64,000 nucleotides of DNA from Bacilli bacterium (GTDB lineage: Bacteria > Bacillota_I > Bacilli_A > RFN20 > CAG-449), in NCBI GenBank assembly GCA_900755065.1, contig CAAEFC010000040.1:29773-93772 (forward strand), in the 5' to 3' direction. The position numbers were made by a program, and so were the translations under genes. Below the pieces are notes generated by a model. That model was not told where the DNA came from and ran no database searches. It was given only the letters and a program-made list of their open reading frames with translations. Below, piece by piece: positions 29,215 to 38,806 of the stretch (the first letter of the stretch is position 1; every line of letters begins with the position of its first letter).

Positions 29215-29288
29215 AAGGATGAGTGTGAAGGCTCATTGACTCTCTGCTACCAAGAAGTAGCCAGAAAAGACCATAGGGAGGTGTAAGT

Positions 29289-29573
29289 ATGAAAAAGTAC
29301 GAAATCATGTATATCCTGAAGGCCGATCTTGATGATGCGAATCGGAATGAACTGATTGGCAAACTCAACAACATTCTCACCGTCGACGGAGGAACCGTCG
29401 ATAATGTCAACGAATGGGGATTGAGAGATTTGGCTTATGAGATCAAAAAAGAGATCAAGGGATATTATGTCGTTGTCGATGCAACGGTTGCCAATGTCGG
29501 CGTGATCAACGAATTCAACCGGATTGCCAGGATCAACACAAATGTCATTCGTCATTTAGTTATTGCAAAATAA
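29289..29573 (+). CDS. rpsF: Ribosomal protein S6
   Basis: A 94-residue small-subunit protein that pairs with S18 on the platform. It opens with MKKYEIMYILK and contains the conserved WGLRDLAYEIKK and GYYVVVDA strands; the end RHLVIAK is typical. GGGAGGTG precedes the ATG. It heads the classic rpsF-ssb-rpsR operon. Its leader may be bound by the S6-S18 complex, as known in many bacteria. Length is standard. Confidence 0.98.
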   Translation: MKKYEIMYILKADLDDANRNELIGKLNNILTVDGGTVDNVNEWGLRDLAYEIKKEIKGYYVVVDATVANVGVINEFNRIARINTNVIRHLVIAK

Positions 29574-29595
29574 CCTTCGATCGGAGGAAAAGAAA

Positions 29596-30057
29596 ATGAT
29601 AAATCGTGTAGTTTTAGTCGGTCGTCTGACCAGAGATTCGGAATTGAGAAGAACCCCGAGCGGAGCATCAGTTGCCTCCTTCACAATTGCAGTTGATAAC
29701 CGCGCAAAGGGACCGAACGGAGAAAAGAGTGCTTCGTTTATTCCGTGTACCGTATGGAATCAGCAAGCGGAAAACGTGAACCGTTTTACGCATAAAGGCT
29801 CCTTGGTCGGCGTAGAAGGCAGATTGAATCAGCGCACCTACGACTCGAAAGACGGACGTCGCGTCAGCGTGATCGAAGTGATCTGCGATTCGGTACAGTT
29901 TCTCGAAAGAAGAGAAGATTCTTCCGCGCCGCAGGTGGTGGAGCCGGGAACCGGCGATTACGGCTATCAGCCGGATCCGTTACCGGTCGAACCGACTCAT
30001 CCGGAAAATAAAAACGTGTCTTCTATCGACGTTACGGACGATGATTTGCCGTTTTAG
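29596..30057 (+). CDS. ssb: Single-stranded DNA-binding protein
   Basis: A 153-residue protein that coats single-stranded DNA in replication and repair. The OB-fold begins MINRVVLVGRLTRD, includes FTIAVDNRA and WNQQAENV, and the disordered tail ends in the acidic tip DDDLPF that recruits partner proteins. The start at 29596 is fixed by TCGGAGGAAA. It sits between rpsF and rpsR as in other Bacilli. No oddities. Confidence 0.98.
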   Translation: MINRVVLVGRLTRDSELRRTPSGASVASFTIAVDNRAKGPNGEKSASFIPCTVWNQQAENVNRFTHKGSLVGVEGRLNQRTYDSKDGRRVSVIEVICDSVQFLERREDSSAPQVVEPGTGDYGYQPDPLPVEPTHPENKNVSSIDVTDDDLPF

Positions 30058-30099
30058 GCAAACGATGTTTCCCGAAGGGGAAATAGAAAGGGTAGAAAA

Positions 30100-30327
30100 A
30101 TGGGATTTAAAAAAGTAAGACCTAGAAAAAAGGTATGTATTTTCTGCAAAAACAAGAATCAGGCTATTGATTACAAAGATGTGGAATTGCTGAAAAAATT
30201 TATCTCTCCGAACGGAAAGATATCTCCTCGGCGCGTGACCGGGACCTGTGCCAAACACCAGAGATCGGTGGAACAGGCCATTAAAAACGCGCGCTTCATG
30301 GCATTGCTTCCATACGTAGCGGATTAA
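30100..30327 (+). CDS. rpsR: Ribosomal protein S18
   Basis: A 75-residue small-subunit protein. The [13 protein letters not shown] start is the zinc-ligand-like N-terminal motif, followed by [12 protein letters not shown] and the signature [19 protein letters not shown] segment. It is the last gene of the rpsF operon and is followed by a strong terminator. The cysteine pair plus C near residue 48 could bind zinc. Length is usual. Confidence 0.98.
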   Translation: MGFKKVRPRKKVCIFCKNKNQAIDYKDVELLKKFISPNGKISPRRVTGTCAKHQRSVEQAIKNARFMALLPYVAD

Positions 30328-30334
30328 CGAAACG

Positions 30335-30368
30335 ATCGTCGCCGGGCAAACCGGCGATGATTTTTTTT
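30335..30368 (+). terminator. Rho-independent terminator of the rpsF operon
   Basis: ATCGTCGCCGG pairs with CCGGCGATGAT (one G-U) around a 5-base loop, followed by eight T residues. Confidence 0.9.
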
Positions 30369-30440
30369 GCCGAAAAAATAAAAAATGCCGTCGTTTCGGT
30401 TCGTTCACCCGAAGTTTTTCGGCGCATCGAAAAAAGATTT

Positions 30441-30471
30441 ACTATATATTACTTGAAATATATAGTATAAT
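30441..30471. promoter_or_regulatory. Promoter -10 region with a perfect 10-bp palindrome upstream of gdpP
   Basis: ACTATATATT (30441-30450) and AATATATAGT (30457-30466) form a perfect inverted repeat with a 6-base centre. A TATAAT box at 30466-30471 abuts and overlaps the right arm by one base, so a bound dimer would block the polymerase. The ribosome binding site AGAGGTGAG follows. Confidence 0.55.
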
Positions 30472-30493
30472 AAACGTTAAGAGGTGAGCCCGA

Positions 30494-32479
30494 ATGCAAA
30501 AATTGCTGAAAAAATCGATGGTACTCGCGTTTTGGCTGTTCTTTTTTCAGTTAGCCGCGGTTACTTCGCTTTTTATCCTGTTTATGATCGAGAAGAGCGA
30601 TCTGCTGTTTCAGATCCTCACGGGCGTTTTGTGCGCTTCCTTATTCATCGATCTTTGTTTTGTCTGGATCGTTTTGGCCAGAATTTCAAAATCGAAACTG
30701 AAAAACGATGTTGCGACGGTCGAAATCATCGGCGACGACATTCAGGACGTATACAGTTTTGCGCAGATCGGGTTGGTTCTGATCGACGATAAAGACGACG
30801 TCATCTGGGTCAACGATTGGTTCAGCGACGAGCAGATCAATATCGTCGACACGAATATTTTCGTATGGAAAGAGGAATTGCGGAAACTGAAAAACGGAGA
30901 AGATCTGGTCAAGGTACAGCACAACAACCGCATTTACGAAGTTAAGTTTCTGAAAGACGCGAATCTCTTTATTTTCAAGGACATCACGGAATTCAATGCG
31001 ATCACGCTTTTCTCGAAGGCGCACGCGCCGGCAATCGGTATTATTTCTATCGACAACTATCAGGATATCGTCGCCCTGGTGGACGACGTCAAAGCAAACG
31101 AAATGCTTTCTTTGATTCAGAAGAGCATCATCGGATATGCCAAAAAGTACAACGTCTTCATCAAGAAGTACCGGGCGGACAGTTATTTGATGATTTCCAA
31201 TTACGAACAGTACGAAAAAATGCTCGACGATCACTTTTCGATCCTGAACGAAGTTCGGGAAGAGAATGTCGGAGAAGATTATGAACTGACGCTTTCGATC
31301 GGTTTTGCCTTAGGCATCGACGATATGGTCAAACTCAACGACCAGGCGACTTCGGCTTTGGACGTCGCTCTGTCCCGCGGCGGCGATCAGGTCGTCATTT
31401 CGCCTTACGGAGAAAATCTGATTTTCATCGGCGGAAAAACCGAAGCGAAAGTCAAACGGAACAGAGTCAAAATCCGGGTGCTTTCCCGCTCGATCGAAAC
31501 GCTGATCAAAGATTCTTCCAACGTTCTGATCATGGGACATAAAGACATGGATATGGACGCGCTGGGATCGGCGCTTGGCTTGTATTTTTTCGTTCAGGAA
31601 TGCGGGAAAGAAGTCAAAATCGTCTATGACGAAAAACTGGTTGAGGACAAAGCGAGAAAAGCCTTTAAAAAATCGTTTACCGGTCCGGAAATCAAAAAGA
31701 TGACGATTTCTTCCAAAGCGGCTTTGGAAGAGCAGAAGTACACCACTTTGCTGATTCTCACCGACGTTCACCGGCCATCCATCACGATGAATCCGAAGAT
31801 CGTGGAATCGGCGGTCAAAGTCGCCATCGTCGATCACCACCGACGCGGAGAAGAGTTTGTCGAGAAACCGGCGTTTTCGCATATCGAACCGTCGGCTTCC
31901 AGTGCTTCGGAACTGGTCGCCGAACTGATTCGGTATAACGAAAAGCGGATGATCATTCCGCCTCGCATCGCGACGATGATGTTAAGCGGCATCTTGCTCG
32001 ATACCAACTACTATCGGAATAAAACGGGACCGAGAACTTACGACGCTTCGCTGATTCTCAAAGAATTCGGCGCCGATAATCCGACTGCGGATTCGTTCCT
32101 GAAAGAAGAATTTGAAGAGTATGCGCTGAAAATGAAAATCATGGCGACGGCAAAGACGCCGTATTTCGGAATCATCGTCTGTCAGGCAGACGACGAAGAC
32201 ATCATCGAGCGCTCGACGTTAGCGATTTGTGCGCAGGAAGCCCTTCAAATCAAGGGAATCAACGCTTGTTTCGTCGTCGGACGAATCGAGCAGAAAAAGG
32301 TCGGAATATCCGCGAGAAGCGACGGAAGCATCAATGTTCAGTTGCTGATGGAAAAAATCGGCGGCGGCGGTCATTTCGCCAGCGCGGCGACGCAATTCGA
32401 CAACAAGAGCATCAAAGACGTATATGAAATCTTGCTGAAAACATTCGATCTGTATCTGAATGACGCAAGAGCATCGTAG
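30494..32479 (+). CDS. gdpP: Cyclic-di-AMP phosphodiesterase, GdpP/YybT family
   Basis: A 661-residue membrane enzyme that hydrolyses c-di-AMP, so controlling potassium, turgor and wall stress. Two transmembrane segments (about residues 12-32 and 38-58) are followed by a degenerate PAS domain, a degenerate GGDEF domain (about residues 170-305), a DHH domain with HKDMDMDALGSA near residue 350 and VDHHRRGE near residue 440, and DHHA1 with IGGGGHFASAA near residue 620. It lies between rpsR and rplI as in Bacilli. Length is usual. The family's catalytic Asp/His residues are intact. Confidence 0.95.
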   Translation: MQKLLKKSMVLAFWLFFFQLAAVTSLFILFMIEKSDLLFQILTGVLCASLFIDLCFVWIVLARISKSKLKNDVATVEIIGDDIQDVYSFAQIGLVLIDDKDDVIWVNDWFSDEQINIVDTNIFVWKEELRKLKNGEDLVKVQHNNRIYEVKFLKDANLFIFKDITEFNAITLFSKAHAPAIGIISIDNYQDIVALVDDVKANEMLSLIQKSIIGYAKKYNVFIKKYRADSYLMISNYEQYEKMLDDHFSILNEVREENVGEDYELTLSIGFALGIDDMVKLNDQATSALDVALSRGGDQVVISPYGENLIFIGGKTEAKVKRNRVKIRVLSRSIETLIKDSSNVLIMGHKDMDMDALGSALGLYFFVQECGKEVKIVYDEKLVEDKARKAFKKSFTGPEIKKMTISSKAALEEQKYTTLLILTDVHRPSITMNPKIVESAVKVAIVDHHRRGEEFVEKPAFSHIEPSASSASELVAELIRYNEKRMIIPPRIATMMLSGILLDTNYYRNKTGPRTYDASLILKEFGADNPTADSFLKEEFEEYALKMKIMATAKTPYFGIIVCQADDEDIIERSTLAICAQEALQIKGINACFVVGRIEQKKVGISARSDGSINVQLLMEKIGGGGHFASAATQFDNKSIKDVYEILLKTFDLYLNDARAS

Positions 32480-32491
32480 GAGGTAGAAAAG

Positions 32492-32938
32492 ATGAAAATC
32501 ATTTTATTGCAGGACGTAAAGTCGGTCGGAAAGAAAAATCAGATCGTCGAAGTCTCCGACGGTTATGCGCAGAATTACCTGATTCCGCGCCGTTTGGCGG
32601 TAAAATCGACCGCGGCGGGTCTGGAAGTCAGAGACCGGCAGATTCAGAACGAAAAGGAAGAATGGGCCAAAAAGAAGGCGCAGGCGGAAGAGACAGCCGA
32701 AAAGATGAAAGAGATCGTCCTCGAATTTACGGCGCCGTCGAGCAAAGACGGAAGAATGATGGGAACCATTTCTCAGAAACAGGTGGTGGAAGCGCTGAAA
32801 GAAAAGTATCAGATCGCCGTCGACAAGCGAAAATTCGTCGACAAATACGCGATCAACGCGTTCGGTTACACCAACCTGAAAATCGAATTGTTCAAGGACG
32901 TAACGGCGACGATCAGAGTACACGTCAGCGAAAAATAG
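32492..32938 (+). CDS. rplI: Ribosomal protein L9
   Basis: A 148-residue large-subunit protein. It starts MKIILLQDVKSVGKK and has the N-terminal NYLIPRRLAV motif, a long connecting helix (about residues 45-75) and a C-terminal domain ending in IRVHVSEK. AGGAGGTAG precedes the ATG. It lies 12 bases after gdpP and 12 bases before dnaB, forming one operon, the conserved Bacilli order. Confidence 0.98.
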   Translation: MKIILLQDVKSVGKKNQIVEVSDGYAQNYLIPRRLAVKSTAAGLEVRDRQIQNEKEEWAKKKAQAEETAEKMKEIVLEFTAPSSKDGRMMGTISQKQVVEALKEKYQIAVDKRKFVDKYAINAFGYTNLKIELFKDVTATIRVHVSEK

Positions 32939-32950
32939 TCGGGAAGTTTT

Positions 32951-34354
32951 ATGGCTGAAATCGAATTTTACAACAATACATACGAGGCGGAAAAAGCAGT
33001 TCTCGGCGCGATGCTCTGCTCCAAAAACGCAAGAGACGAAATTGCTTCCACGCTGGAAGACAAGGATTTCGTTCATCCCAAGCACCAATTGATTTTTCAG
33101 GCGGTTTCCGCTTTGGTTACGTTGGGCTATGAAGTCGATATTCCCGTCGTCGTCACGCAACTCGATACGGCGATGAAAGTGCTCGATAAAGTCGGAGGAA
33201 TCGAATACCTTTACGAATTGACGGATTCCTACATCGGCGACAGCAACGCGTTTTTCCATGTCCGGATTATCAAGGACGCTTCGTTGGCACGGCGTTTAAT
33301 CGCAACGATGCAGAGTTGCATCGACGGAATGAAAAAGGAAAAGATTCAGGACGTGTCGCAGTATATCGCCGAATGCGAAAACAAAGTTCTCGCCGTCACG
33401 CAAGCCCGGAGAGTCGCGGAATTCGTAACGGCGCAGGAAGTCGTCAATCAGGTGACGTATAAACTGAAAATCGAGAAGAACGAAGAAAAAACCAATAAGT
33501 ACTGCATCGGCATCCCTACCGGATACGAAAGCCTCGACCGGTATACGCAAGGCTGGCAAAAAGGCAACTTCATCATTCTCGCGGCGCGTCCGAGCGTGGG
33601 AAAAACCGCGTTGGCCATCAATCTGATTTTCAATGCGGCGAATCTGACCAATCGCCCTGTGGCTTTCTTTTCGTTGGAAATGGACGCGGAATCGATTTGC
33701 CGAAGGCTGATTTCTTCGGTGGCGGGGATCAATTCCACCTTTTTGTCTTCGGGCAATCTGCAACCCGACGATTGGCTCGCGTTGGACGTTGCCAGCACGA
33801 AATTGAAAAAAACGCAGATTTTCATCGACGATACCGCGTCGATTCGATTAAACGATATCCGGACAAAGTCCAAAAAATTAAAGGCGTCTCATCCCGATCT
33901 GGCAGCAATCTTCATCGACTATCTCGGGCTCATCACGACGAATGCAAAACTCGGAGAAGTATCGAGAGCGAACGAAGTCGGGGAGATTTCCCGTTCGATC
34001 AAGGCGTTGGCGCGCGAACTCGATCTTCCGATCATCTGTCTGAGCCAGTTGTCCAGAGCAAACGAAAAGAGCGCCAGACAGCCGATTCTTTCCGATTTGC
34101 GGGATTCCGGTTCGATCGAACAAGATGCCGATCAGGTTCTTTTCATACACAGAGACGATTACCAGAAACCGGAAAAACAGCAGGAAGAGGCCAAGAACAA
34201 TGAAAACGCGGATAGCGACGGCGCTTATGATGTCTCCAAGCCGACGAAGATCATCATTGCCAAAAACCGAAACGGAAAAACCGGGACGATTGAATTGCAG
34301 TTTTTGATGAACATCGGAAAGTTCATCGAAGTAGGCGGAGAAAACAAACAATGA
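32951..34354 (+). CDS. dnaB: Replicative DNA helicase
   Basis: A 467-residue hexameric helicase that unwinds DNA at the fork (called DnaC in Bacillus). The N-terminal domain begins EAEKAVLGAML; Walker A is RPSVGKTA near residue 214, Walker B is AIFIDYLGLI near residue 318, and the arginine-finger region SDLRDSGSIEQDADQVLF follows. The start follows GGGAAG. It overlaps walJ by four bases (ATGA-type). The insert rich in Glu/Asn (about residues 410-430) is somewhat long but lies in a surface loop. Confidence 0.98.
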   Translation: MAEIEFYNNTYEAEKAVLGAMLCSKNARDEIASTLEDKDFVHPKHQLIFQAVSALVTLGYEVDIPVVVTQLDTAMKVLDKVGGIEYLYELTDSYIGDSNAFFHVRIIKDASLARRLIATMQSCIDGMKKEKIQDVSQYIAECENKVLAVTQARRVAEFVTAQEVVNQVTYKLKIEKNEEKTNKYCIGIPTGYESLDRYTQGWQKGNFIILAARPSVGKTALAINLIFNAANLTNRPVAFFSLEMDAESICRRLISSVAGINSTFLSSGNLQPDDWLALDVASTKLKKTQIFIDDTASIRLNDIRTKSKKLKASHPDLAAIFIDYLGLITTNAKLGEVSRANEVGEISRSIKALARELDLPIICLSQLSRANEKSARQPILSDLRDSGSIEQDADQVLFIHRDDYQKPEKQQEEAKNNENADSDGAYDVSKPTKIIIAKNRNGKTGTIELQFLMNIGKFIEVGGENKQ

Positions 34355-35154
34355 AGTATTCTATTTTTGAGTCGGGATCGAAAGGCAACTGCACCCTGAT
34401 CGAATCGGAGGGGAGATATCTTCTCATCGATGCGGGAATTTCCAAAAAAAAATTGAAAGCGAAACTGGAACAGATCGGTAAGACGATGGAAGACATCAAT
34501 CATGTGCTGATCACGCATAATCACAGCGATCACATTTCCGGAATCGATGCGTTTCCCAAAGAAATGCTTTATTCTACCTACGAAGTACTTTATTCTATCT
34601 ATAAAGTGCTTTATCCTACCTATGCGACTCTTCCGGATATTCCTTTGGCGAATCAGTTGATTCCCTATCAGACTTACCGCATCAACGGCTTCGACGTTCT
34701 GGTCATTCCGACTTCGCACGATACAGACGGCTCTGTCGGTTTTTCGATCGGAGACGGAAAAGAGACATTGGTTTATGTGACGGATACCGGTTATCTTTAC
34801 GAAAAATCCGTCGACTTGATCGGGAATGCCGATTATTACATCTTTGAATCCAATCACAATGTCAAGGCGTTGATCGAAAGCGATCGGCCGCAGTCGCTGA
34901 AAAAACGAATTATGGGCGATTACGGTCATCTTTCCAACGAGGACAGCGCAAACTATCTGTGCGATGTGGTCGGAGAGAAAACCAGAGAGATCGTACTGGC
35001 GCACCTGTCGGAAGAGGTCAACAGTCCGGAACTCGCTCTGGCGGATCTGATGAAAGTTTTCAAAAAGCGCGGCGTGGATTTCGATCGGTTTCGGATCCGA
35101 TGCGCCAGTCAGACGGAAACCGTCTCCGGCGGAGAGGATTTCGTTCGGATATGA
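34351..35154 (+). CDS. walJ: MBL-fold metallohydrolase WalJ/YycJ
   Basis: A 267-residue metallo-beta-lactamase-fold protein of the YycJ group, thought to be a 5'-3' exonuclease linking replication and cell-wall signalling. The metal motif is THNHSDH near residue 52, with later TDTGYL, FESNHN and GDYGHLSNED pieces. Codons for about residues 73-93 are made by three copies of a 21-bp repeat (separate entry). It overlaps dnaB and rlmH by four bases each. walK/walR are not present in this window, unlike the usual walRKHIJ operon, so the gene has been placed with dnaB. Confidence 0.93.
   Translation: MKYSIFESGSKGNCTLIESEGRYLLIDAGISKKKLKAKLEQIGKTMEDINHVLITHNHSDHISGIDAFPKEMLYSTYEVLYSIYKVLYPTYATLPDIPLANQLIPYQTYRINGFDVLVIPTSHDTDGSVGFSIGDGKETLVYVTDTGYLYEKSVDLIGNADYYIFESNHNVKALIESDRPQSLKKRIMGDYGHLSNEDSANYLCDVVGEKTREIVLAHLSEEVNSPELALADLMKVFKKRGVDFDRFRIRCASQTETVSGGEDFVRI
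34567..34629 (+). repeat. Threefold 21-bp tandem repeat inside walJ
   Basis: Three diverged 21-base units (34567-34587, 34588-34608, 34609-34629), each starting CTTTAT(T/C)CTA, encode LYSTYEV, LYSIYKV and LYPTYAT. The unit keeps the reading frame and falls where related proteins have a different, repeat-free loop. Confidence 0.85.
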
Positions 35155-35627
35155 TCCGCGTCAGAATTCTCGCCGTAGGAAAAGTCAAGGAGAGTTTTCA
35201 TCGGGAAGAAATCACTGAATATGTCAAAAGACTGAGCCGGTATTGCAAACTTTCCGTTACGGAAATCGAGGAAGAGAAAATCCGCGATTCCGGTGAAACC
35301 TCTGTTTGGCAGGCGTTGGAAAAAGAAGGGGAAAATCTGCTGAATCAGATCGGGAAAGACGATTATGTCGTTCTTCTTGACCTTCGGGGGAAGGAAATGA
35401 CAAGCGAAGAGTTTGCCGCGCGGATGGAGGAACTGACGAGTCGGGGAAAAAGCATCGTCTTTGTCATCGGTTCCTCGTACGGCCTGTCCGATGCGCTTCG
35501 CAAACGGAGCGATCTATCCCTGTGCCTGTCGAGAATGACGTTCACGCACCCGATGGCGCGCGTACTGATTCTGGAACAGATTTACCGCAGTTTTAAGATC
35601 AACGCGAACGAAACGTATCACAAATAG
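35151..35627 (+). CDS. rlmH: 23S rRNA (pseudouridine1915-N3)-methyltransferase
   Basis: A 158-residue SPOUT-fold enzyme that methylates pseudouridine 1915 of 23S rRNA, using SAM. The start at 35151 gives MIRVRILAVGKVKE and overlaps the walJ stop (ATGA). The SAM knot is VFVIGSSYGLSD near residues 100-112, and the end THPMARVLILEQIYRSFKINANETYHK is diagnostic. Length is exactly that of the family. The walJ-rlmH linkage is usual in Bacilli. Confidence 0.98.
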   Translation: MIRVRILAVGKVKESFHREEITEYVKRLSRYCKLSVTEIEEEKIRDSGETSVWQALEKEGENLLNQIGKDDYVVLLDLRGKEMTSEEFAARMEELTSRGKSIVFVIGSSYGLSDALRKRSDLSLCLSRMTFTHPMARVLILEQIYRSFKINANETYHK

Positions 35628-35638
35628 GAAGAGAGAAT

Positions 35639-38600
35639 ATGGAACAGACAAAAGGATTCAAGGAAAACAAGTATTATCAGAAAATCGTTTCTTCGGAACC
35701 GTATCGCGCGGTCGTCCGCTTTTTGAATCGCGGCAATGTTAAATTTGTTCTATTCCTGTACCTGATCAGTTTCTTTCTGTTCGGCATTACGCTGATCAAC
35801 AATTCTTTTACCATTCCGGTCAACGGCGATTTTGTCTTACAGGAGATTCCGTTTTATTTCAACGGCTTCGACGATTGGTGGAGTTATCTGACCTCGGGGA
35901 AATTCGTCCTGTGGGACGAAAATACCAATCTGGGCGTCAACAATATCGGTTCCAACAGTTTTTATTATCTGTTAGACATCTTCTTCCTTCCTACGCTTTT
36001 GGTTCCGCGTTCTCTGGTGCCGCAGATGCAGGCGTTCCTGATCATGAGCAAAATGGTTCTTTCGGGATATCTGATGAAACGGCTTCTGGAACTCTTCAAG
36101 GTCAGTAACGAGACATCCGAGATGATCGGCGTGGCGTACGCTTTTTCCGGGTGGTCGCTGTATTATCTATGGTTCAATCATTTTCTGGAAATCACGATCC
36201 TTCTGCCGTTAGTGATGTACGGAATCGAAGTCCTTCTAAGGACGCGGAAGCCGGCGAAACTGATCCTTTCGCTCTTTCTTTCGGCGATGACCAATTATTT
36301 CTTTTTCATCATGATTTGTTTCTGTACCGTGATTTACGCGGTTTTCCGTTACTTTCAGTTATGGTCGGGATACAGCAAGAGAGAAAGAGGCGAAATCATC
36401 GGTCTTGGAATCGCCGCGTATGCGGTAGGCATCGTTCTTTCTCTCATCGTTCTGCTTCCGGCTTTTTCGGTGGCTTTGAATTCGTCGAGAGCCTCTTCGT
36501 CTTCTTACACCGAAGTGGTCAGGCAAAGCATTCAGGCTATCTGGACTTCCTTGAAAAACGGCGATTTTTCCTTAGTCCTTCACAATGTCAAGGCGCTGAT
36601 TTCCAATCTGTTCTATTTTACCAAAGGAAGCAGTTCCAGCACGTCGATCATCAGCAATATCGCCCGCGTTTACCTGTATCCGCTGGTGAGTTTTTTCTAT
36701 CCGACGGTATCCTGCAACGATCATATTCTCATCAATAACACCGGTTACGACAATGCGTTGAGTTCGTTGTTTTTGTATACGCCGGTGATGCTCATGATCA
36801 TTCCTTCGATTTTGCAGAGTTTCCGTCAGAAGAAGATCTCTCACATCGTCGGAACAATCGGAATGCTGGTTTTGATTTTTACTCCTTTTGCGTATTATTG
36901 TTTTTCGGGATTCACGAACATCGCTTACGGAAGGTGGCAATTGTTCCCGGTCGTCTGCATGTTTCTCTATGCCGGAATCAGTTTCGATCGCCGCGAAAAG
37001 ATGAAACCTTGGTTTCTGGATATTTCATTCGTCGTCTGTCTCGGCATGGAAATCCTGCTTCTCTATCTTTGCAAGAATCTGCAAGGGACGAGTTCGGTTC
37101 AGGACATGGACGTCGACGCGACCAATGTGGTTTATGCGCAGATGGCGTATCTGGTTGTCTTGTTCGCTTATATGCGGTGGAAGTTCAGAAACCGCGAATT
37201 GGCGGGAACGCTGAAATGGGTAATCGCGGTAGAAGCGATCGTCTCCTGCAATTTGCTTCTGGGTTTTTCGATCAATCTCGGCGGAGACGAATTGTACGTC
37301 GGATTCTTCGGAACTTCTTCTTACGACGAACTTTACGGAGGAAGAGAAAGCCTGAAAGCCGAACAGAAACTGCTTGAACAAATCAAAAAAGAAGACGAGT
37401 CCTACTACCGGATATACAATACTTCTCTATCGCGGAACAGCAACAATCTGGGCATGGTGGAAAATTACAACGGATTAGGCTCCTTTCACTCCATTTACGG
37501 TTACGAACTGAACGATTTCCTGCAATGGACGCACTTCACCTACGATTGCGGAAACGGAAGTTGGTCGATGGGCGACCACGAAAAAAAGATCAATCTGGAA
37601 AACTTTCTCAACGTCAAGTATTACATTCTGAATCAGGACGATACCAACGTTCCTTTCGGACTGACGAAAATTCTCGAAGAAGACGGAAAAGCGGTTTATC
37701 GGAACGACAATTTCGTTCCTCTGGGATTCAATTTCGATTCGATCGTCAGTGCCGATTATATTTCGGGATTGATGCAAAGCACTTATTACAACAGTTACTA
37801 TCTCAGTTTGTCGTCGTATACGGGTTATGTGCCGAAATTGGAATATTTGCTCACCGATCAGGCGATTCTTTACGAAGAAGACGCTACGCGGATTATCGAA
37901 CAGTATCCGGATTTGAATTACAGCGATAGCATCGATTTCAGTAATTATTTTCGCGGAGTCATTTCTACGCGGACGATTTCCAACAGCGATGTAACCATTC
38001 ACGCGGCGAAATGGGACGACGGGCCGGGCGGAACAGGCGCTTTCCTCAATGAATGGGACGAATACAACGGATACACTTCGGCTCGTGCGACGGCGTTGAA
38101 ATGGAATTCGGAACTGATCGTTAATCTGACTTCTCCTCTTGCTCCGGACGCTTCCACGCGCGGAGGGGCATACATTACGCTGACGGAACGAATGGGGGAA
38201 AACTTAATCATTACGTTATACGATCAGGAGGGAAATGAAATCTGTTCTGATCGGCATATGACGCATTATTACGATAAGTCAGGGGATAAAAAGTATGAGC
38301 GCGGTTTCTACGTCGACCGTCCGGTTTACAAAATCGTGGTAACCGTCAAGGACACGTTCAAATCCACTGCGGTTTTAGCCAAGCCGAACGCGACGGTGCA
38401 ATATTACGACAGTTATCTCGAATCGATCGAAAAGCAGAAGCAATGCGCTTTCACCAATATTACGCGCGAGACGAACCGATACAGTTTCAACAGCAGTCAG
38501 AGTGAAAACAAAGTAGCGGTTCTAACGATTCCTTATGATACCGGCTGGACGTTGACGAGGATCGACAAAGACGGAAACGAAGAGGAAATCGAAATGTTCA

Positions 38601-38806
38601 AAGGACAGGGCGGATTCCTATCGTTTATCAACGAAAAGGGCGACTATCGGTATCGTCTGGATTATCTGACGCCGTATCTGTACGAAGGCTGTCTCGGATT
38701 CATCGCCGGAAGCATGCTTTTCGCAGGAATGTACTATTCGCTTCACATCGTGCGCGACGATAAGGAATTCATCGCCCGGGCGACGCGGGGAATGACGAAG
38801 AATTAA
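35639..38806 (+). CDS. YfhO-family multi-pass membrane protein
   Basis: A 1055-residue protein with a very hydrophobic N-terminal half carrying about 12 transmembrane segments (first at about residues 35-55), a large exported domain of about 400 residues (about 560-1000) and one final membrane segment near residue 1025. The WDENTNLG-like loop after the first membrane span recalls GT-C enzymes, and YfhO proteins in other Bacilli glycosylate cell-surface polymers. GAAGAGAG precedes the ATG. It is 11 bases after rlmH, possibly part of the same transcript. The enzymatic role is by family only. Confidence 0.85.
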   Translation: MEQTKGFKENKYYQKIVSSEPYRAVVRFLNRGNVKFVLFLYLISFFLFGITLINNSFTIPVNGDFVLQEIPFYFNGFDDWWSYLTSGKFVLWDENTNLGVNNIGSNSFYYLLDIFFLPTLLVPRSLVPQMQAFLIMSKMVLSGYLMKRLLELFKVSNETSEMIGVAYAFSGWSLYYLWFNHFLEITILLPLVMYGIEVLLRTRKPAKLILSLFLSAMTNYFFFIMICFCTVIYAVFRYFQLWSGYSKRERGEIIGLGIAAYAVGIVLSLIVLLPAFSVALNSSRASSSSYTEVVRQSIQAIWTSLKNGDFSLVLHNVKALISNLFYFTKGSSSSTSIISNIARVYLYPLVSFFYPTVSCNDHILINNTGYDNALSSLFLYTPVMLMIIPSILQSFRQKKISHIVGTIGMLVLIFTPFAYYCFSGFTNIAYGRWQLFPVVCMFLYAGISFDRREKMKPWFLDISFVVCLGMEILLLYLCKNLQGTSSVQDMDVDATNVVYAQMAYLVVLFAYMRWKFRNRELAGTLKWVIAVEAIVSCNLLLGFSINLGGDELYVGFFGTSSYDELYGGRESLKAEQKLLEQIKKEDESYYRIYNTSLSRNSNNLGMVENYNGLGSFHSIYGYELNDFLQWTHFTYDCGNGSWSMGDHEKKINLENFLNVKYYILNQDDTNVPFGLTKILEEDGKAVYRNDNFVPLGFNFDSIVSADYISGLMQSTYYNSYYLSLSSYTGYVPKLEYLLTDQAILYEEDATRIIEQYPDLNYSDSIDFSNYFRGVISTRTISNSDVTIHAAKWDDGPGGTGAFLNEWDEYNGYTSARATALKWNSELIVNLTSPLAPDASTRGGAYITLTERMGENLIITLYDQEGNEICSDRHMTHYYDKSGDKKYERGFYVDRPVYKIVVTVKDTFKSTAVLAKPNATVQYYDSYLESIEKQKQCAFTNITRETNRYSFNSSQSENKVAVLTIPYDTGWTLTRIDKDGNEEEIEMFKGQGGFLSFINEKGDYRYRLDYLTPYLYEGCLGFIAGSMLFAGMYYSLHIVRDDKEFIARATRGMTKN

